From Pseudomonadota bacterium (GTDB lineage: Bacteria > Pseudomonadota > Alphaproteobacteria > JAAXGF01), in contig JADFMW010000087.1 of NCBI GenBank assembly GCA_022563655.1, positions 1-10,025 of the forward strand: a stretch of 10,025 nucleotides of DNA, written 5' to 3'. How positions within the stretch are numbered: position 1 is the stretch's first letter; the number at the start of each line of letters is the position of its first letter. This document shows, one piece after another, positions 1 through 6,644 of this stretch. A model generated the notes under the pieces. It worked only from the letters and a program-made list of their open reading frames with translations. It searched no databases and had not been told where the DNA came from. The translations under genes and the position numbers were made by a program.

Positions 1-1021
1 CGGCCAGGGGCCGGGCGTGCCGCTCGTCGAACTCGAGGTGCTCGGCAAATAGGACCTCATCACTGATGCCATCTGGATAATTGAGCGCGAGCAGCAGGTT
101 GCTGTGCGCTTGCGCGAAGTTGGGCTTCAGGGCAACCGCCTGGCGGTGGCAGGCGACGGCCTCGTCGAGCTTGGCCTGGCCCACGAGCGCGTTGCCGAGG
201 TTGGTGTGCGCCTCGGCGTAGTCGGGCTTGAGCACGATCGCTTTGCGGTACGAGGCGACCGCCTCATCGATCTTGCCCTGACCCTTGAGCGCGAGGCCAA
301 GGTTGTAGCGCGCCTCGGCCAGGTTGGGGTTGCAGGTGAGGGCCTGGCGGTACGACGCGACGGCTTCGTCGAGCTTGCCCTGGTCTTTGAGCGCGGTGCC
401 GAGGTTGCAGTGCGCCTCGCCATGGTCGGGCTCGAGCGCGATGGCCTTGCGGTAGGCGGCAACGGCGTCGTCAAGCTTGCCTTGACCAGCCAGCGCCACG
501 CCGAGGTTGTAATGGGCCTCCGCGTGGTTGGGATCGAGAGCGCTAGCCTTTCGGTAGGCGGCGACCGCCGCGTCGAGCTTGCCTAGGGCCGCCAGCGCCA
601 CGCCGAGGTTGGCGTGCGCGTTGGCGTGGCTGGGATCGAGGGCCACGGCCTTGCCGATGAGATCGACGGCCTCGTCGAGCTTGCCCTGGTTCACGAGCGC
701 GACGCCAAGGCTGCTGTGCGCCTCGGCGAAATCGGGCTTGCAGGCAACCGCCTTGGCGAAGAGATCGGCGGCGACCTCGTGTCTGCGCGTCTGAAGCGCG
801 ATCACGCCAAGGAGATGCAGCGCTTCCGCGTGGTCCGGCTGGGCCTTTAGGATTTGCCTGTATAGGGCCGCGGCTTCGCGAAGCCGGCCCGCTCGATGGC
901 GGCGCACGGCGGTCGCCAGCGCCGCCTCCGCCGCGCCGCCGGCCGGCGCCGAGGTAACGGTGGGCGCCGTGACTTGGCGGGACCGGTGCCCTTGCTGCTG
1001 GCGTTGATTCTTGCCGCTCAT
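1..1021 (-). CDS. TPR protein, probable N-terminal part of a GT41 (SPINDLY/OGT-like) glycosyltransferase, cut by the window edge
   Basis: About 340 residues are visible, from an ATG at 1019-1021 to the left edge with no stop, so the C-terminal part is missing. After a polar, Ala-rich leader (residues 1-33) come eight consecutive 34-residue tetratricopeptide units (34-67, 68-101, and so on to 272-305), each with the TPR pattern NLG.AL...GKLDEAV..YRKA..L.P. After the last unit the sequence reads HSNLLLALNYPDGIS and then a segment with LFAEH. That junction resembles the linker between TPRs and the catalytic domain in bacterial O-GlcNAc-transferase-like proteins of family GT41, which transfer a sugar from a nucleotide sugar to protein Ser/Thr or another acceptor. 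The catalytic domain itself is not visible, so the GT41 call is inference. A plain TPR scaffold is the alternative. No clear Shine-Dalgarno precedes the ATG. It lies 76 bases downstream of the P450 gene on the same strand. Confidence 0.8.
   Translation of the reverse strand, partial: MSGKNQRQQQGHRSRQVTAPTVTSAPAGGAAEAALATAVRRHRAGRLREAAALYRQILKAQPDHAEALHLLGVIALQTRRHEVAADLFAKAVACKPDFAEAHSSLGVALVNQGKLDEAVDLIGKAVALDPSHANAHANLGVALAALGKLDAAVAAYRKASALDPNHAEAHYNLGVALAGQGKLDDAVAAYRKAIALEPDHGEAHCNLGTALKDQGKLDEAVASYRQALTCNPNLAEARYNLGLALKGQGKIDEAVASYRKAIVLKPDYAEAHTNLGNALVGQAKLDEAVACHRQAVALKPNFAQAHSNLLLALNYPDGISDEVLFAEHLEFDERHARPLA
107..922 (-). repeat. Eight tandem 102-bp coding repeats (TPR units)
   Basis: The eight TPR units are exactly in phase at 34 codons each, so the DNA forms an uninterrupted 8 x 102 bp array. 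Units 3 to 8 are close to each other at DNA level, with shared blocks around codons for GKLDEAV and YRKA. Units 1 and 2 (the 5' end, 719-922) are more diverged. Phase is never lost, which points to duplication under selection for the protein solenoid. Confidence 0.85.
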
Positions 1022-1023
1022 CG

Positions 1024-1035
1024 GTTCGATCGAAC
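1024..1035. repeat. 12-bp perfect palindrome next to the TPR-gene start codon
   Basis: GTTCGATCGAAC reads the same on both strands and lies three to fourteen bases upstream of the ATG at 1019-1021, where a ribosome binding site would be expected. It could be a small operator or a weak RNA stem. A 12-bp palindrome can also occur by chance. Confidence 0.3.
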
Positions 1036-1097
1036 TAAAACGTCGGCTCGAATCTAGCTGGTTTGTGCGTCATCCGCCAGCGACGCCGGTGCTGCGT

Positions 1098-2501
1098 TCA
1101 ACGGCGTTCCAGGCGCATGGGCATGCCGTAGCGGGGGCGGAGCGATATCCGCACCAGCGGCTCCACCCGATGGCCGCGCTTCAGCCGCAGGCGGAAACGT
1201 TGCACCACCATCGCCAGGATGATCACCGCCTCGGTCGTCGCAAAGCCCGAACCGATGCAGCGCCGCGGCCCTGCGCCAAACGGCAGATAGGCGAACCCGT
1301 GCCGGCCGGCCGACGCCCCGGGCGCGAACCGCTCGGGATCGAAATAGTCCGCGTCCCGCCATAGTGTCCGGTTCCGGTGGATCAGCCACGGCGACACGAA
1401 CACGTTGGCTGCCTTCGGTATGGCGGTTCCGCCGATCTCGTCGTCATCCACGGCCTCGCGGTTCATGATTTGCGCCGGAGGGTAGAGTCGCAAGGATTCG
1501 TCGATCACCATGCGCGTGTAGGTGAGCCGGGAGATGTCGTCGGCTGTCGGCGCCTGCCCGGCAAGGACGCTGTCGACCTCGGCGCAGAGCCTTTCCTCGC
1601 ACCACGGATGCAGGTCGAGGAGGTAACACGTCCAGGTAAGCGCTTTGGCCGTCGTTTCGTGGCCGGCGAGCAGGAACGCAGCGATCTGGTCCCGCAGATC
1701 GCCCCCTTCCTCCGCCTGCTGCGCCCGTATGAGCAGGGACAACAGGTCGTCCGACAACCGGCCGCGCGCACGCCGTCTCGCCACGAATCCGTCGGCATGG
1801 CCGTCGAGCGACCTGACCTTGGACTGGACTACAAGCGCCGCGAGCGCCACCGCCCAACCGGCGGGAAGCCCCATGATACGCCGTGCGGCGTTGGTAATCA
1901 GGGCCCGGCTATCAAGCGATTGCAGCCACCGTGTGAAGATGGCGTCGATCGAGTCCATCTCATCGCCAAGATCGTCCGAGAACATGGTGCGGCAGAAGAT
2001 CGTCAAGGTGAGCCGCCTCATCTCGCGCGACACGTCGACGGTCGCGCCGTCGCCCATCGCTCCCCACCGTGCGAGCGTCTCGGCCGTCGCGTGGGACATC
2101 AGTGGGACGAGGCCGAGAATGCTCTTGCGGTGGAAGGCGGGTAGCGCTGTGTAGCGCTGCCGCCGCCAATCCTCACCGTCGGACGTCAAGAGCCCGTTTC
2201 CAATGACCGGAGCAAGGAGGGCTACGGCGTCGCGGCTCTTGCGGTAGTTCGAGCTGTTGGTGACCAGGACGTGCCTGACCGCTTCCGGCTGGTTGACGAC
2301 GACCGCGGTCCTGCCGCGGAACCGCCGCACGATGATGCCGGCGTGGTAGCTCTCTTCCGGCCACAGGGCGATGGGATTCCCAAGGTCTCGGATATGGCGA
2401 AGGGACCACCACAGGCCGGGCCAGTCCTTCGGCGGGATCGGCGCCGCCGGCCTTGGCCGTCCGGTCGCGGTCTCAACCACCGTGGTCATCTTCGGGGCCA
2501 T
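1098..2501 (-). CDS. Cytochrome P450 monooxygenase
   Basis: This 467-residue protein is of normal bacterial P450 length and has all core signatures. The I-helix oxygen-activation motif AGHETT is at 279-284. The K-helix ExxR is ESLR at 335-338, PERF is at 389-392, and the haem loop FGAGPRRCIG is at 408-417 with Cys415 as the proximal thiolate ligand. WRRQR...PAFH at 112-124 and HRNRTLW at 375-381 are typical of the CYP4/CYP102-like branch rather than of the camphor-type bacterial enzymes. No membrane anchor is visible, so it is probably soluble and would need separate ferredoxin/reductase partners, none of which is in the window. The substrate cannot be read from sequence; fatty acyl or terpenoid compounds are common in this branch. 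The start is the ATG at 2499-2501, 18 bases after the acyltransferase stop. A second in-frame ATG four codons on is possible, and neither has a strong ribosome binding site. Translational coupling to the gene upstream is likely. Confidence 0.95.
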   Translation of the reverse strand: MAPKMTTVVETATGRPRPAAPIPPKDWPGLWWSLRHIRDLGNPIALWPEESYHAGIIVRRFRGRTAVVVNQPEAVRHVLVTNSSNYRKSRDAVALLAPVIGNGLLTSDGEDWRRQRYTALPAFHRKSILGLVPLMSHATAETLARWGAMGDGATVDVSREMRRLTLTIFCRTMFSDDLGDEMDSIDAIFTRWLQSLDSRALITNAARRIMGLPAGWAVALAALVVQSKVRSLDGHADGFVARRRARGRLSDDLLSLLIRAQQAEEGGDLRDQIAAFLLAGHETTAKALTWTCYLLDLHPWCEERLCAEVDSVLAGQAPTADDISRLTYTRMVIDESLRLYPPAQIMNREAVDDDEIGGTAIPKAANVFVSPWLIHRNRTLWRDADYFDPERFAPGASAGRHGFAYLPFGAGPRRCIGSGFATTEAVIILAMVVQRFRLRLKRGHRVEPLVRISLRPRYGMPMRLERR

Positions 2502-2519
2502 GCAAGCAACGGTACAGGG

Positions 2520-3179
2520 TCACCGATATCTCAACCTTGTGCTCGGCACCCGTGAGGGCCTGGTCGCGCGGGCCTTGTAGACCTCGAAGTCCTTGGTGTC
2601 CTTCAGAATCGTCGCGCCGGCCCCGACCACCGTGCCGGTTCCCACCGAGACGTAAGAGGCGACCGTGGCATCGAGCCCGATGACGGCATGGTCGCCCAAC
2701 TCAACCGCGGCGCCCAAGACGGCGCAGGTAATCCAACAATGGTCGCCAATCCGTGAGCGGTAGCCAATCTTACTCGAACCCCAGATGATGACGTCGCGGC
2801 CGATCTGGACGTATGGCTCGATGACCACGTGGTCCATGACGAAGGTGTTGGGGCCGTAGGTCAGACCGGACGGGACGGACGCCTTGGTGCTCAGATAGCT
2901 GGCGATCTGGTAGCCTTTGGCTTGCGCCGCCGCAACCTTCGCGGCGCGGTCCCGGTTGACGTTGCGGTACCCAATAGCCGCGAACATCCCGTACTCCGAG
3001 GGCGGATAGCGTCGTTCGACCTCGTCGAAAGGGACCACCGGCAGTCCGTTGAATGACTCCTCGTCGATATAACTCGGGTCAACGGTGAAAGACGCGACCC
3101 CGATGTCGGTGTCGTGTGTGAAATAGTAGTGAACGATCTCGGCGAACTCTCCCACGCCAAAGACTATGATTTTCTTCAT
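2520..3179 (-). CDS. NeuD/PglD-like sugar O/N-acyltransferase (left-handed beta-helix)
   Basis: The 219-residue protein begins with a Rossmann-like strand-loop-helix, KKIIVFGVGEFAEIVHYYF. It continues to about residue 95 as the N-terminal sugar-nucleotide-binding domain usual in NeuD and PglD relatives. From about residue 105 to 192 it consists of imperfect hexapeptide repeats (for example IGRDVI, IGYRSRIGD, VELGDHAVIG, VGTGTVVGAGATI), which fold as a left-handed beta-helix and bind acetyl-CoA. His147 in IGDHCWI or His164 could be the catalytic base by analogy with PglD. Members acetylate amino or hydroxyl groups on sugars such as sialic acid, bacillosamine or other surface-glycan precursors; the acceptor here is unknown. 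I chose the ATG at 3177-3179. An upstream TTG at 3188 is in frame but lies directly against the only GGTGA-like sequence, leaving no spacing. It is the first gene of the left group and is followed 18 bases later by the P450. Confidence 0.85.
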   Translation of the reverse strand: MKKIIVFGVGEFAEIVHYYFTHDTDIGVASFTVDPSYIDEESFNGLPVVPFDEVERRYPPSEYGMFAAIGYRNVNRDRAAKVAAAQAKGYQIASYLSTKASVPSGLTYGPNTFVMDHVVIEPYVQIGRDVIIWGSSKIGYRSRIGDHCWITCAVLGAAVELGDHAVIGLDATVASYVSVGTGTVVGAGATILKDTKDFEVYKARATRPSRVPSTRLRYR

Positions 3180-3551
3180 TGCACTCAATCACCGCCGTTT
3201 CGCGCATCGGTCTGCCGGGTTTTGGGTACCGTAGCGCACTAAGGCGGCTTAGGTCACTCATCTTCGCACGGCTTCGTCATCGAGGCGCAGACTCACCAGA
3301 GCCCGCCGCTCAAGAAGATGCACTCGATTTCCCTCACAGGCGCAGCCGCTCGAGGTCGCCCTTGCGCGCGACGGTTTCGGCGAGATCGCGGCAGGCCACC
3401 CGGTCCTCGTCGAAGGTCAGGCAGTCAGGCGTCTCCTCCCCCACGTCGCCGGTTGCTCAGGGGCTCGACAATGACACGCTTTCTTTTGCAACGAAACACA
3501 AGTGCTCGTTCGCCGTGCTGGTTCGTTTCCGTAATAATACGGTCCGATCCA
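3180..3551. other. Intergenic region between the transporter operon and the acyltransferase
   Basis: These 372 bases separate two minus-strand groups. They contain a probable 3' gene fragment (3334-3456, listed separately), an AT-richer stretch around 3470-3545 unlike the surrounding GC-rich DNA, and two small inverted repeats. CCGTA-ATAA-TACGG at 3529-3542 lies ten bases beyond the phosphatase stop. CTAAG-GCGG-CTTAG lies at 3239-3252, about 60 bases before the acyltransferase start. Neither hairpin is followed by a T-run, so I do not call a terminator. A promoter for the acyltransferase group should lie here but I cannot place one with confidence. Confidence 0.5.
3334..3456 (-). pseudogene. 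Possible 3' remnant of a lost gene
   Basis: Reading the minus strand, an open stretch of 40 codons ends at a TGA at 3334-3336. It is bounded upstream by an in-frame TGA at 3457-3459. The last 30 residues (DCLTFDEDRVACRDLAETVA, then RKGDLERLRL) have the amino-acid mix and codon use of a normal C-terminal helix pair, not of random DNA. There is no ATG; a GTG lies within it. A GGGGGAGGAG stretch sits near its 5' end but is badly placed for any start. I do not recognise the family. It is most simply the tail left after a deletion or insertion removed the rest of a gene, though a chance open stretch in GC-rich DNA is possible. Confidence 0.4.
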
Positions 3552-4331
3552 TCAGCTTCCGGCGAGGACGGCCAGGCTTTTCGAATGCATCCTTGGATCG
3601 CCGGCGGCGATCAACCGATCCCGCGAACGCAGGGTCAGTGCGTTTCCGTCCCAGTTGGTGACGACTCCGCCCGCACCGGCAATGACCGGGACAAGAGCCA
3701 GGTAATCGGTCGGATCAAAACTGACGTCGATCCCGACATCGATCCGCCCGGAGGCGATCTTAGCGTAGGCCATGCAGCTCCCGCCGTAGACGGTCCATCG
3801 GGTCGCCGCCTTCATGCGTTCCAGCGCCGGACGGTCCGCTTCGCCGTAAAAATCCGGGTTGCTGGTCGACATCAGCGCCACGGACAGGTCATCGCAGGCG
3901 CGGGTCTTGACCGGCTTGCCGTTGCGCGTGGACGGCAACCCCTGGCATCCCACCCAGCGCTCGTCGGTTTCCGGCATGTCGATGACACCCAATACCGGGG
4001 CACCGCCACGAACTAGCGCAAGCAGGGTGCCGTATACGGGGAAGCCGGCCAGGAACGGCAGCGTGCCGTCGATCGGGTCGATGACCCAGACCAATTCCCT
4101 GTCCGCCGACGTGGCGCCGCGCTCCTCTCCGACGATGCCGTGGTCGGGATAGGCCTCGAGGATCAGTTCGCGCAGCCGGTCCTCGACGGCACGGTCGACG
4201 GCGGTTACCGGGCTGCCGTCGCCTTTCGCGATCGGTTCGGGCGCACCGTCCGCAAACTCCTCGATACAGGCCCGGGCCGCGTCGGCCAACCGGTTGGCGA
4301 AAACCACGAATTCGACAAATTCGGAGGACAC
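3552..4331 (-). CDS. HisN-like phosphatase of the inositol monophosphatase family
   Basis: The protein is 259 residues, normal for the family. The Mg-binding motifs are in order: GEE at 68-70, WVIDPIDGT at 82-90 (Asp85, Asp88), and the C-terminal Asp209 in the segment SFDPTDYLALVPVIAGAGG. That last segment, with GGSCMAYAKIASGRIDV before it, resembles the HisN type of histidinol-phosphate phosphatase more than classical inositol monophosphatases, which have WDxAAG there. The enzyme should remove phosphate from a small alcohol phosphate in the cytoplasm using two or three Mg ions. No other histidine-biosynthesis gene is nearby. It is the last gene of the ABC-importer operon, 15 bases after the ATPase stop, so its substrate may instead derive from the imported compound. 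The start is GTG at 4329-4331. The sequence upstream forms a hairpin and lacks a good ribosome binding site, which suggests translational coupling. Confidence 0.85.
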   Translation of the reverse strand: MSSEFVEFVVFANRLADAARACIEEFADGAPEPIAKGDGSPVTAVDRAVEDRLRELILEAYPDHGIVGEERGATSADRELVWVIDPIDGTLPFLAGFPVYGTLLALVRGGAPVLGVIDMPETDERWVGCQGLPSTRNGKPVKTRACDDLSVALMSTSNPDFYGEADRPALERMKAATRWTVYGGSCMAYAKIASGRIDVGIDVSFDPTDYLALVPVIAGAGGVVTNWDGNALTLRSRDRLIAAGDPRMHSKSLAVLAGS

Positions 4332-4348
4332 GACGCCAACCCGGCGTC
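4332..4348 (-). promoter_or_regulatory. Hairpin between the ATPase stop and the phosphatase start
   Basis: GACGCC (4332-4337) and GGCGTC (4343-4348) pair perfectly around a 5-base loop. The stem fills the whole gap between the ATPase stop (TGA at 4347-4349, which it overlaps) and the GTG start at 4331. In the mRNA it would cover the ribosome binding region of the phosphatase gene. A ribosome finishing the ATPase would melt it, so coupling is the likely effect. There is no U-run, so it is not a terminator. Confidence 0.5.
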
Positions 4349-5099
4349 AGTGGGTGATGATCTGACTAAGGAACAGCTTGGTGCGCTCGTTCTTCGGGTG
4401 CTCGAAGAACTCGGCCGGCGGATTGCGCTCGATGATCTCGCCGGCATCCATGAAGACGACCGTATCGGCGACCTTGCGCGCGAAGCCCATCTCGTGGGAG
4501 ACCACGATCATGGTCATGCCGTCCTCGGCGAGATCGACCATGACGTCGAGCACTTCCGAGATCATTTCCGGATCCAGCGCCGAAGTCGGCTCGTCGAACA
4601 GCATGATTTCCGGGTTCATGCACAAGGACCGGGCGATGGCGACGCGCTGCTGCTGGCCGCCGGAGAGCTGGCTCGGGTACTTGTCGGCCTGGTCGGGGAT
4701 GCGCACGCGCTCCAGGAGGTGCATGGCCTGCTCGCGGGCCTCCGCCTTGCCGAGCTTGCGCACCAGCCGAGGCGCCAGCATCAGGTTGTCGATGACCTTG
4801 AGATGAGGGAATAGGTTGAAGCTCTGGAACACCATTCCGACCTCGCGGCGCACGGCGTCGATGTTCTTGTCACCGCTGGTCAGCTCGTGCCCGTCGACGA
4901 CGATGCGGCCGCCGTCGTGCTCTTCCAGGCGGTTGATGCAGCGGATCATGGTCGACTTGCCGGAGCCCGAGGGGCCGCAGACGACGACGCGCTCGCGCTT
5001 GCGCACCGTCAGGTTGATTCCCTTCAACGCCTGGAAGGCGCCGAAGAACTTGTCGACGTTCTCAAGCACGATGATCGGTTGGTCCATGGGGTCATTCAT
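4347..5099 (-). CDS. Amino-acid ABC importer ATPase (HisP/GlnQ type)
   Basis: The 250-residue protein has every ABC motif of polar amino-acid importers. Walker A GPSGSGKST is at 42-50 (Lys48), the Q-loop is FQSFNLFPHL with Gln92, the signature LSGGQQQR is at 145-152, Walker B is LFDEP with Asp169 and Glu170, the D-loop is SALD, and the switch is His202 in SHEMGFA. The C-terminal segment (GEIIERNPPAEFFEHP, ending in FLSQIITH) is the usual one for HisP, GlnQ and AapP relatives. As a dimer under the membrane it powers import by the two permeases upstream. I chose the ATG at 5097-5099. A GTG at 5111 overlaps the permease stop, and a second ATG eight codons in, relative to that GTG, starts closer to the conserved region, so the exact N-terminus is open by a few residues. 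Confidence 0.96.
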   Translation of the reverse strand: MNDPMDQPIIVLENVDKFFGAFQALKGINLTVRKRERVVVCGPSGSGKSTMIRCINRLEEHDGGRIVVDGHELTSGDKNIDAVRREVGMVFQSFNLFPHLKVIDNLMLAPRLVRKLGKAEAREQAMHLLERVRIPDQADKYPSQLSGGQQQRVAIARSLCMNPEIMLFDEPTSALDPEMISEVLDVMVDLAEDGMTMIVVSHEMGFARKVADTVVFMDAGEIIERNPPAEFFEHPKNERTKLFLSQIITH

Positions 5100-5107
5100 G
5101 TCGCATC

Positions 5108-5797
5108 TCACGGTTTCACGTATCGGCTCATGCGCCGCTCGAACAGGCCGAAGCCGCGTTGGATAAACCAGGTCATCACCATATAGATCATCGCCGCGGC
5201 TATGAAGATTTCATAGGGCGCGAAGGTCTTGGCGACGATGGTCCGCGCCACCCCGGTCATGTCGAGCAGCGTCACCGTGCTGGCCAGGGCCGTCGCCTTG
5301 AGCATGGAAATGAAATCGTTGCTATAGGCCGGAATGGCCAGGCGGACGGCGATCGGCGTGGTGATGTAGATGAAGCGCTGCGGCGTCGACATGCCGAGCG
5401 CCTTGCCCGCCTCGTGCAGGCCGCGGTCGACGCCGAGCAGGCCGCCGCGCAGAATCTCCGAGACATAGGCGCCGGCGTTGAGGCTGAGCGCCACGACCAT
5501 GCATCCGAAGGGTTCGCGCAGGATCGCCCAGAAGATGCTCTCGCGGATCAGATCGAACTGCGGCAGGCCGTAATAGATGACGAAGATCTGGACCAGAATG
5601 GGGGTGCCGCGGAAGACGTAGATATAGGCCATGGCCGGCCAGGCCAGGAACCGACGCCCGCTGATCCGCATGAGCAGCGTGATGACCGCCAGGATCAGCC
5701 CGATGGAGGTCGACAGAAACAGCAGTTCGAGGGTCAGCCCGATGCCTTCGAGCATCTTCGGAATGCTGTCGAAGACGAGGGCGATGTCGAAGCTCAT
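5108..5797 (-). CDS. Amino-acid ABC importer permease, HisM type
   Basis: This 229-residue membrane protein has the features of the His/Glu/Gln/Arg/opine permease family: a first segment with IGLTLELLFLSTSIGLILAV, the FRGTP motif at 62-66, and the cytoplasmic EAA loop (EAGKALGMSTPQRFIYITTP, 129-148) that docks with the ATPase. About five transmembrane helices can be seen. It would pair with the HisQ-type subunit to form the channel. The ATG (5795-5797) overlaps the stop of the preceding permease gene as ATGA. It has a good ribosome binding site GGAGAG (minus strand, 5804-5809), 6 bases upstream. A longer open frame continues upstream to 6562, but that part lies over the HisQ gene in another frame and has the Arg/Gly-rich look of a shadow. 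Confidence 0.95.
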   Translation of the reverse strand: MSFDIALVFDSIPKMLEGIGLTLELLFLSTSIGLILAVITLLMRISGRRFLAWPAMAYIYVFRGTPILVQIFVIYYGLPQFDLIRESIFWAILREPFGCMVVALSLNAGAYVSEILRGGLLGVDRGLHEAGKALGMSTPQRFIYITTPIAVRLAIPAYSNDFISMLKATALASTVTLLDMTGVARTIVAKTFAPYEIFIAAAMIYMVMTWFIQRGFGLFERRMSRYVKP

Positions 5798-6489
5798 CGC
5801 CCGCTCTCCAGGTGCCGGTTGGCGTACTTCTCGAGCCCGGCGACGGTCAAGGTGATCACCGTGGAGATCGCCAGGTAGATGAGGGCGACGATGAAGTACA
5901 TGGTAAACGGCTTCAGCGTCACCGTGGTCGCCATCTCGGCGACGAAGACGATCTCTTCCAGCCCGATGACGGAAATCAACGCCGTGTCCTTCATCAAAGA
6001 CAGCATGTGGTTGCCGAAGTTGGGCAGGGCCAGGCGCCACATCTGCGGGGTGCGCACGTAGATGAAGGTCTGAAAATTGGACAGGCCGAGGGCGCGGGCC
6101 GCCTCGACCTGCCCCGGGTCGACGCCCAGGAAAGCGCCGCGGAAGGTCTCCGTCATATAAGAGCCGACAACCAGGGCGATGGCCAAGGCGCCGGCCCAGA
6201 ACGGCGGGATGTCGACGAACTTGATTTCCGGGTCGAAGATTTGGGCGATGGTGGTCAGGGTAATCGCCGAGCCGAAGTAGATGATCAGCAGGACCAGCAT
6301 CTCCGGCGTGCCGCGAAAGACGACCGTGTAGGCGTTGGCGATGCCGTTGGCGATGCGGATTTTCGAAAGCTTCGCCGCCGAGCCGATGAGGCCGAGCAGG
6401 GTCGCCATGACCAGGGACGCGGCGAACACCCGCACCACCACCATGGCGGCCCAGAAGTAATCGTCCAGCCATCCGACGACGTCGCCCAT
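5794..6489 (-). CDS. Amino-acid ABC importer permease, HisQ type
   Basis: This 231-residue integral membrane protein has FRGTP at 58-62 and an EAA loop at 129-148 (EAARALGLSNFQTFIYVRTP), with about five hydrophobic helices. It is the partner of the HisM-type permease immediately downstream. A region at 80-98 containing FDPEIKFVDIPPFWAG forms an extended periplasmic loop typical of the HisQ/ArtQ/OccQ side of the pair. The ATG at 6487-6489 is preceded by GAGGGGACGGGAACGTC, giving purine-rich ribosome binding sequence. A 155-base gap with a strong hairpin separates it from the binding-protein gene. Confidence 0.95.
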   Translation of the reverse strand: MGDVVGWLDDYFWAAMVVVRVFAASLVMATLLGLIGSAAKLSKIRIANGIANAYTVVFRGTPEMLVLLIIYFGSAITLTTIAQIFDPEIKFVDIPPFWAGALAIALVVGSYMTETFRGAFLGVDPGQVEAARALGLSNFQTFIYVRTPQMWRLALPNFGNHMLSLMKDTALISVIGLEEIVFVAEMATTVTLKPFTMYFIVALIYLAISTVITLTVAGLEKYANRHLESGR

Positions 6490-6583
6490 GACGTTCCCGT
6501 CCCCTCGCTCCGAGTTCGAACGCCGATCCCGGAACGTACAGGCAAGCGTGGTTCCCCTCCAAGCCGTATGGGAAGGGCCGCAG

Positions 6584-6618
6584 GGACGCGACGGCCCGGT
6601 CAGGGGGCCGCCGCGTCC
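6584..6618 (-). promoter_or_regulatory. Strong stem-loop in the binding-protein/permease gap
   Basis: Arms at 6584-6597 and 6605-6618 pair over 14 bp around a 7-base loop. The only imperfection is an A/C mismatch on the plus strand that becomes a G.U pair in the minus-strand RNA, so the structure favours the operon transcript. No U-run follows, so full termination is unlikely. Such stems after a periplasmic binding-protein gene commonly stabilise the upstream mRNA and keep permease levels lower than binding-protein levels; that role is inferred here. Confidence 0.65.
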
Positions 6619-6624
6619 TCGCGG

Positions 6625-6641
6625 AGGTTCAAATCGAACCT
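6625..6641 (-). promoter_or_regulatory. Small hairpin just after the binding-protein stop codon
   Basis: AGGTTC (6625-6630) and GAACCT (6636-6641) form a 6-bp stem with a 5-base loop, three bases beyond the stop at 6645. It stands directly before the larger stem-loop and may help block 3' exonucleases. On its own it is too weak to call a terminator. Confidence 0.4.
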
Positions 6642-6644
6642 AGA

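Noticed and set aside
104..850. Plus-strand open frames across the TPR region
   Set aside because: They have repetitive Val/Leu/Gly/Arg content produced by reading the TPR repeats backwards; the minus-strand TPR consensus is unmistakable.
3079..3261. 60-residue minus-strand open frame overlapping the acyltransferase start
   Set aside because: Arg/His-rich with no recognisable feature; more than half lies over the well-supported acyltransferase N-terminus in another frame.
5798..6562. Upstream extension of the HisM permease frame to 484 residues
   Set aside because: It lies over the HisQ permease in another frame and is rich in Arg, Gly and His, as expected for a shadow frame; the real ATG has a good ribosome binding site.
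6621..6641. GGTTCAAATC, resembling a tRNA T-loop
   Set aside because: The flanking bases do not form a T-arm stem around the loop, and no acceptor, D or anticodon arm is present; it is half of a small hairpin.
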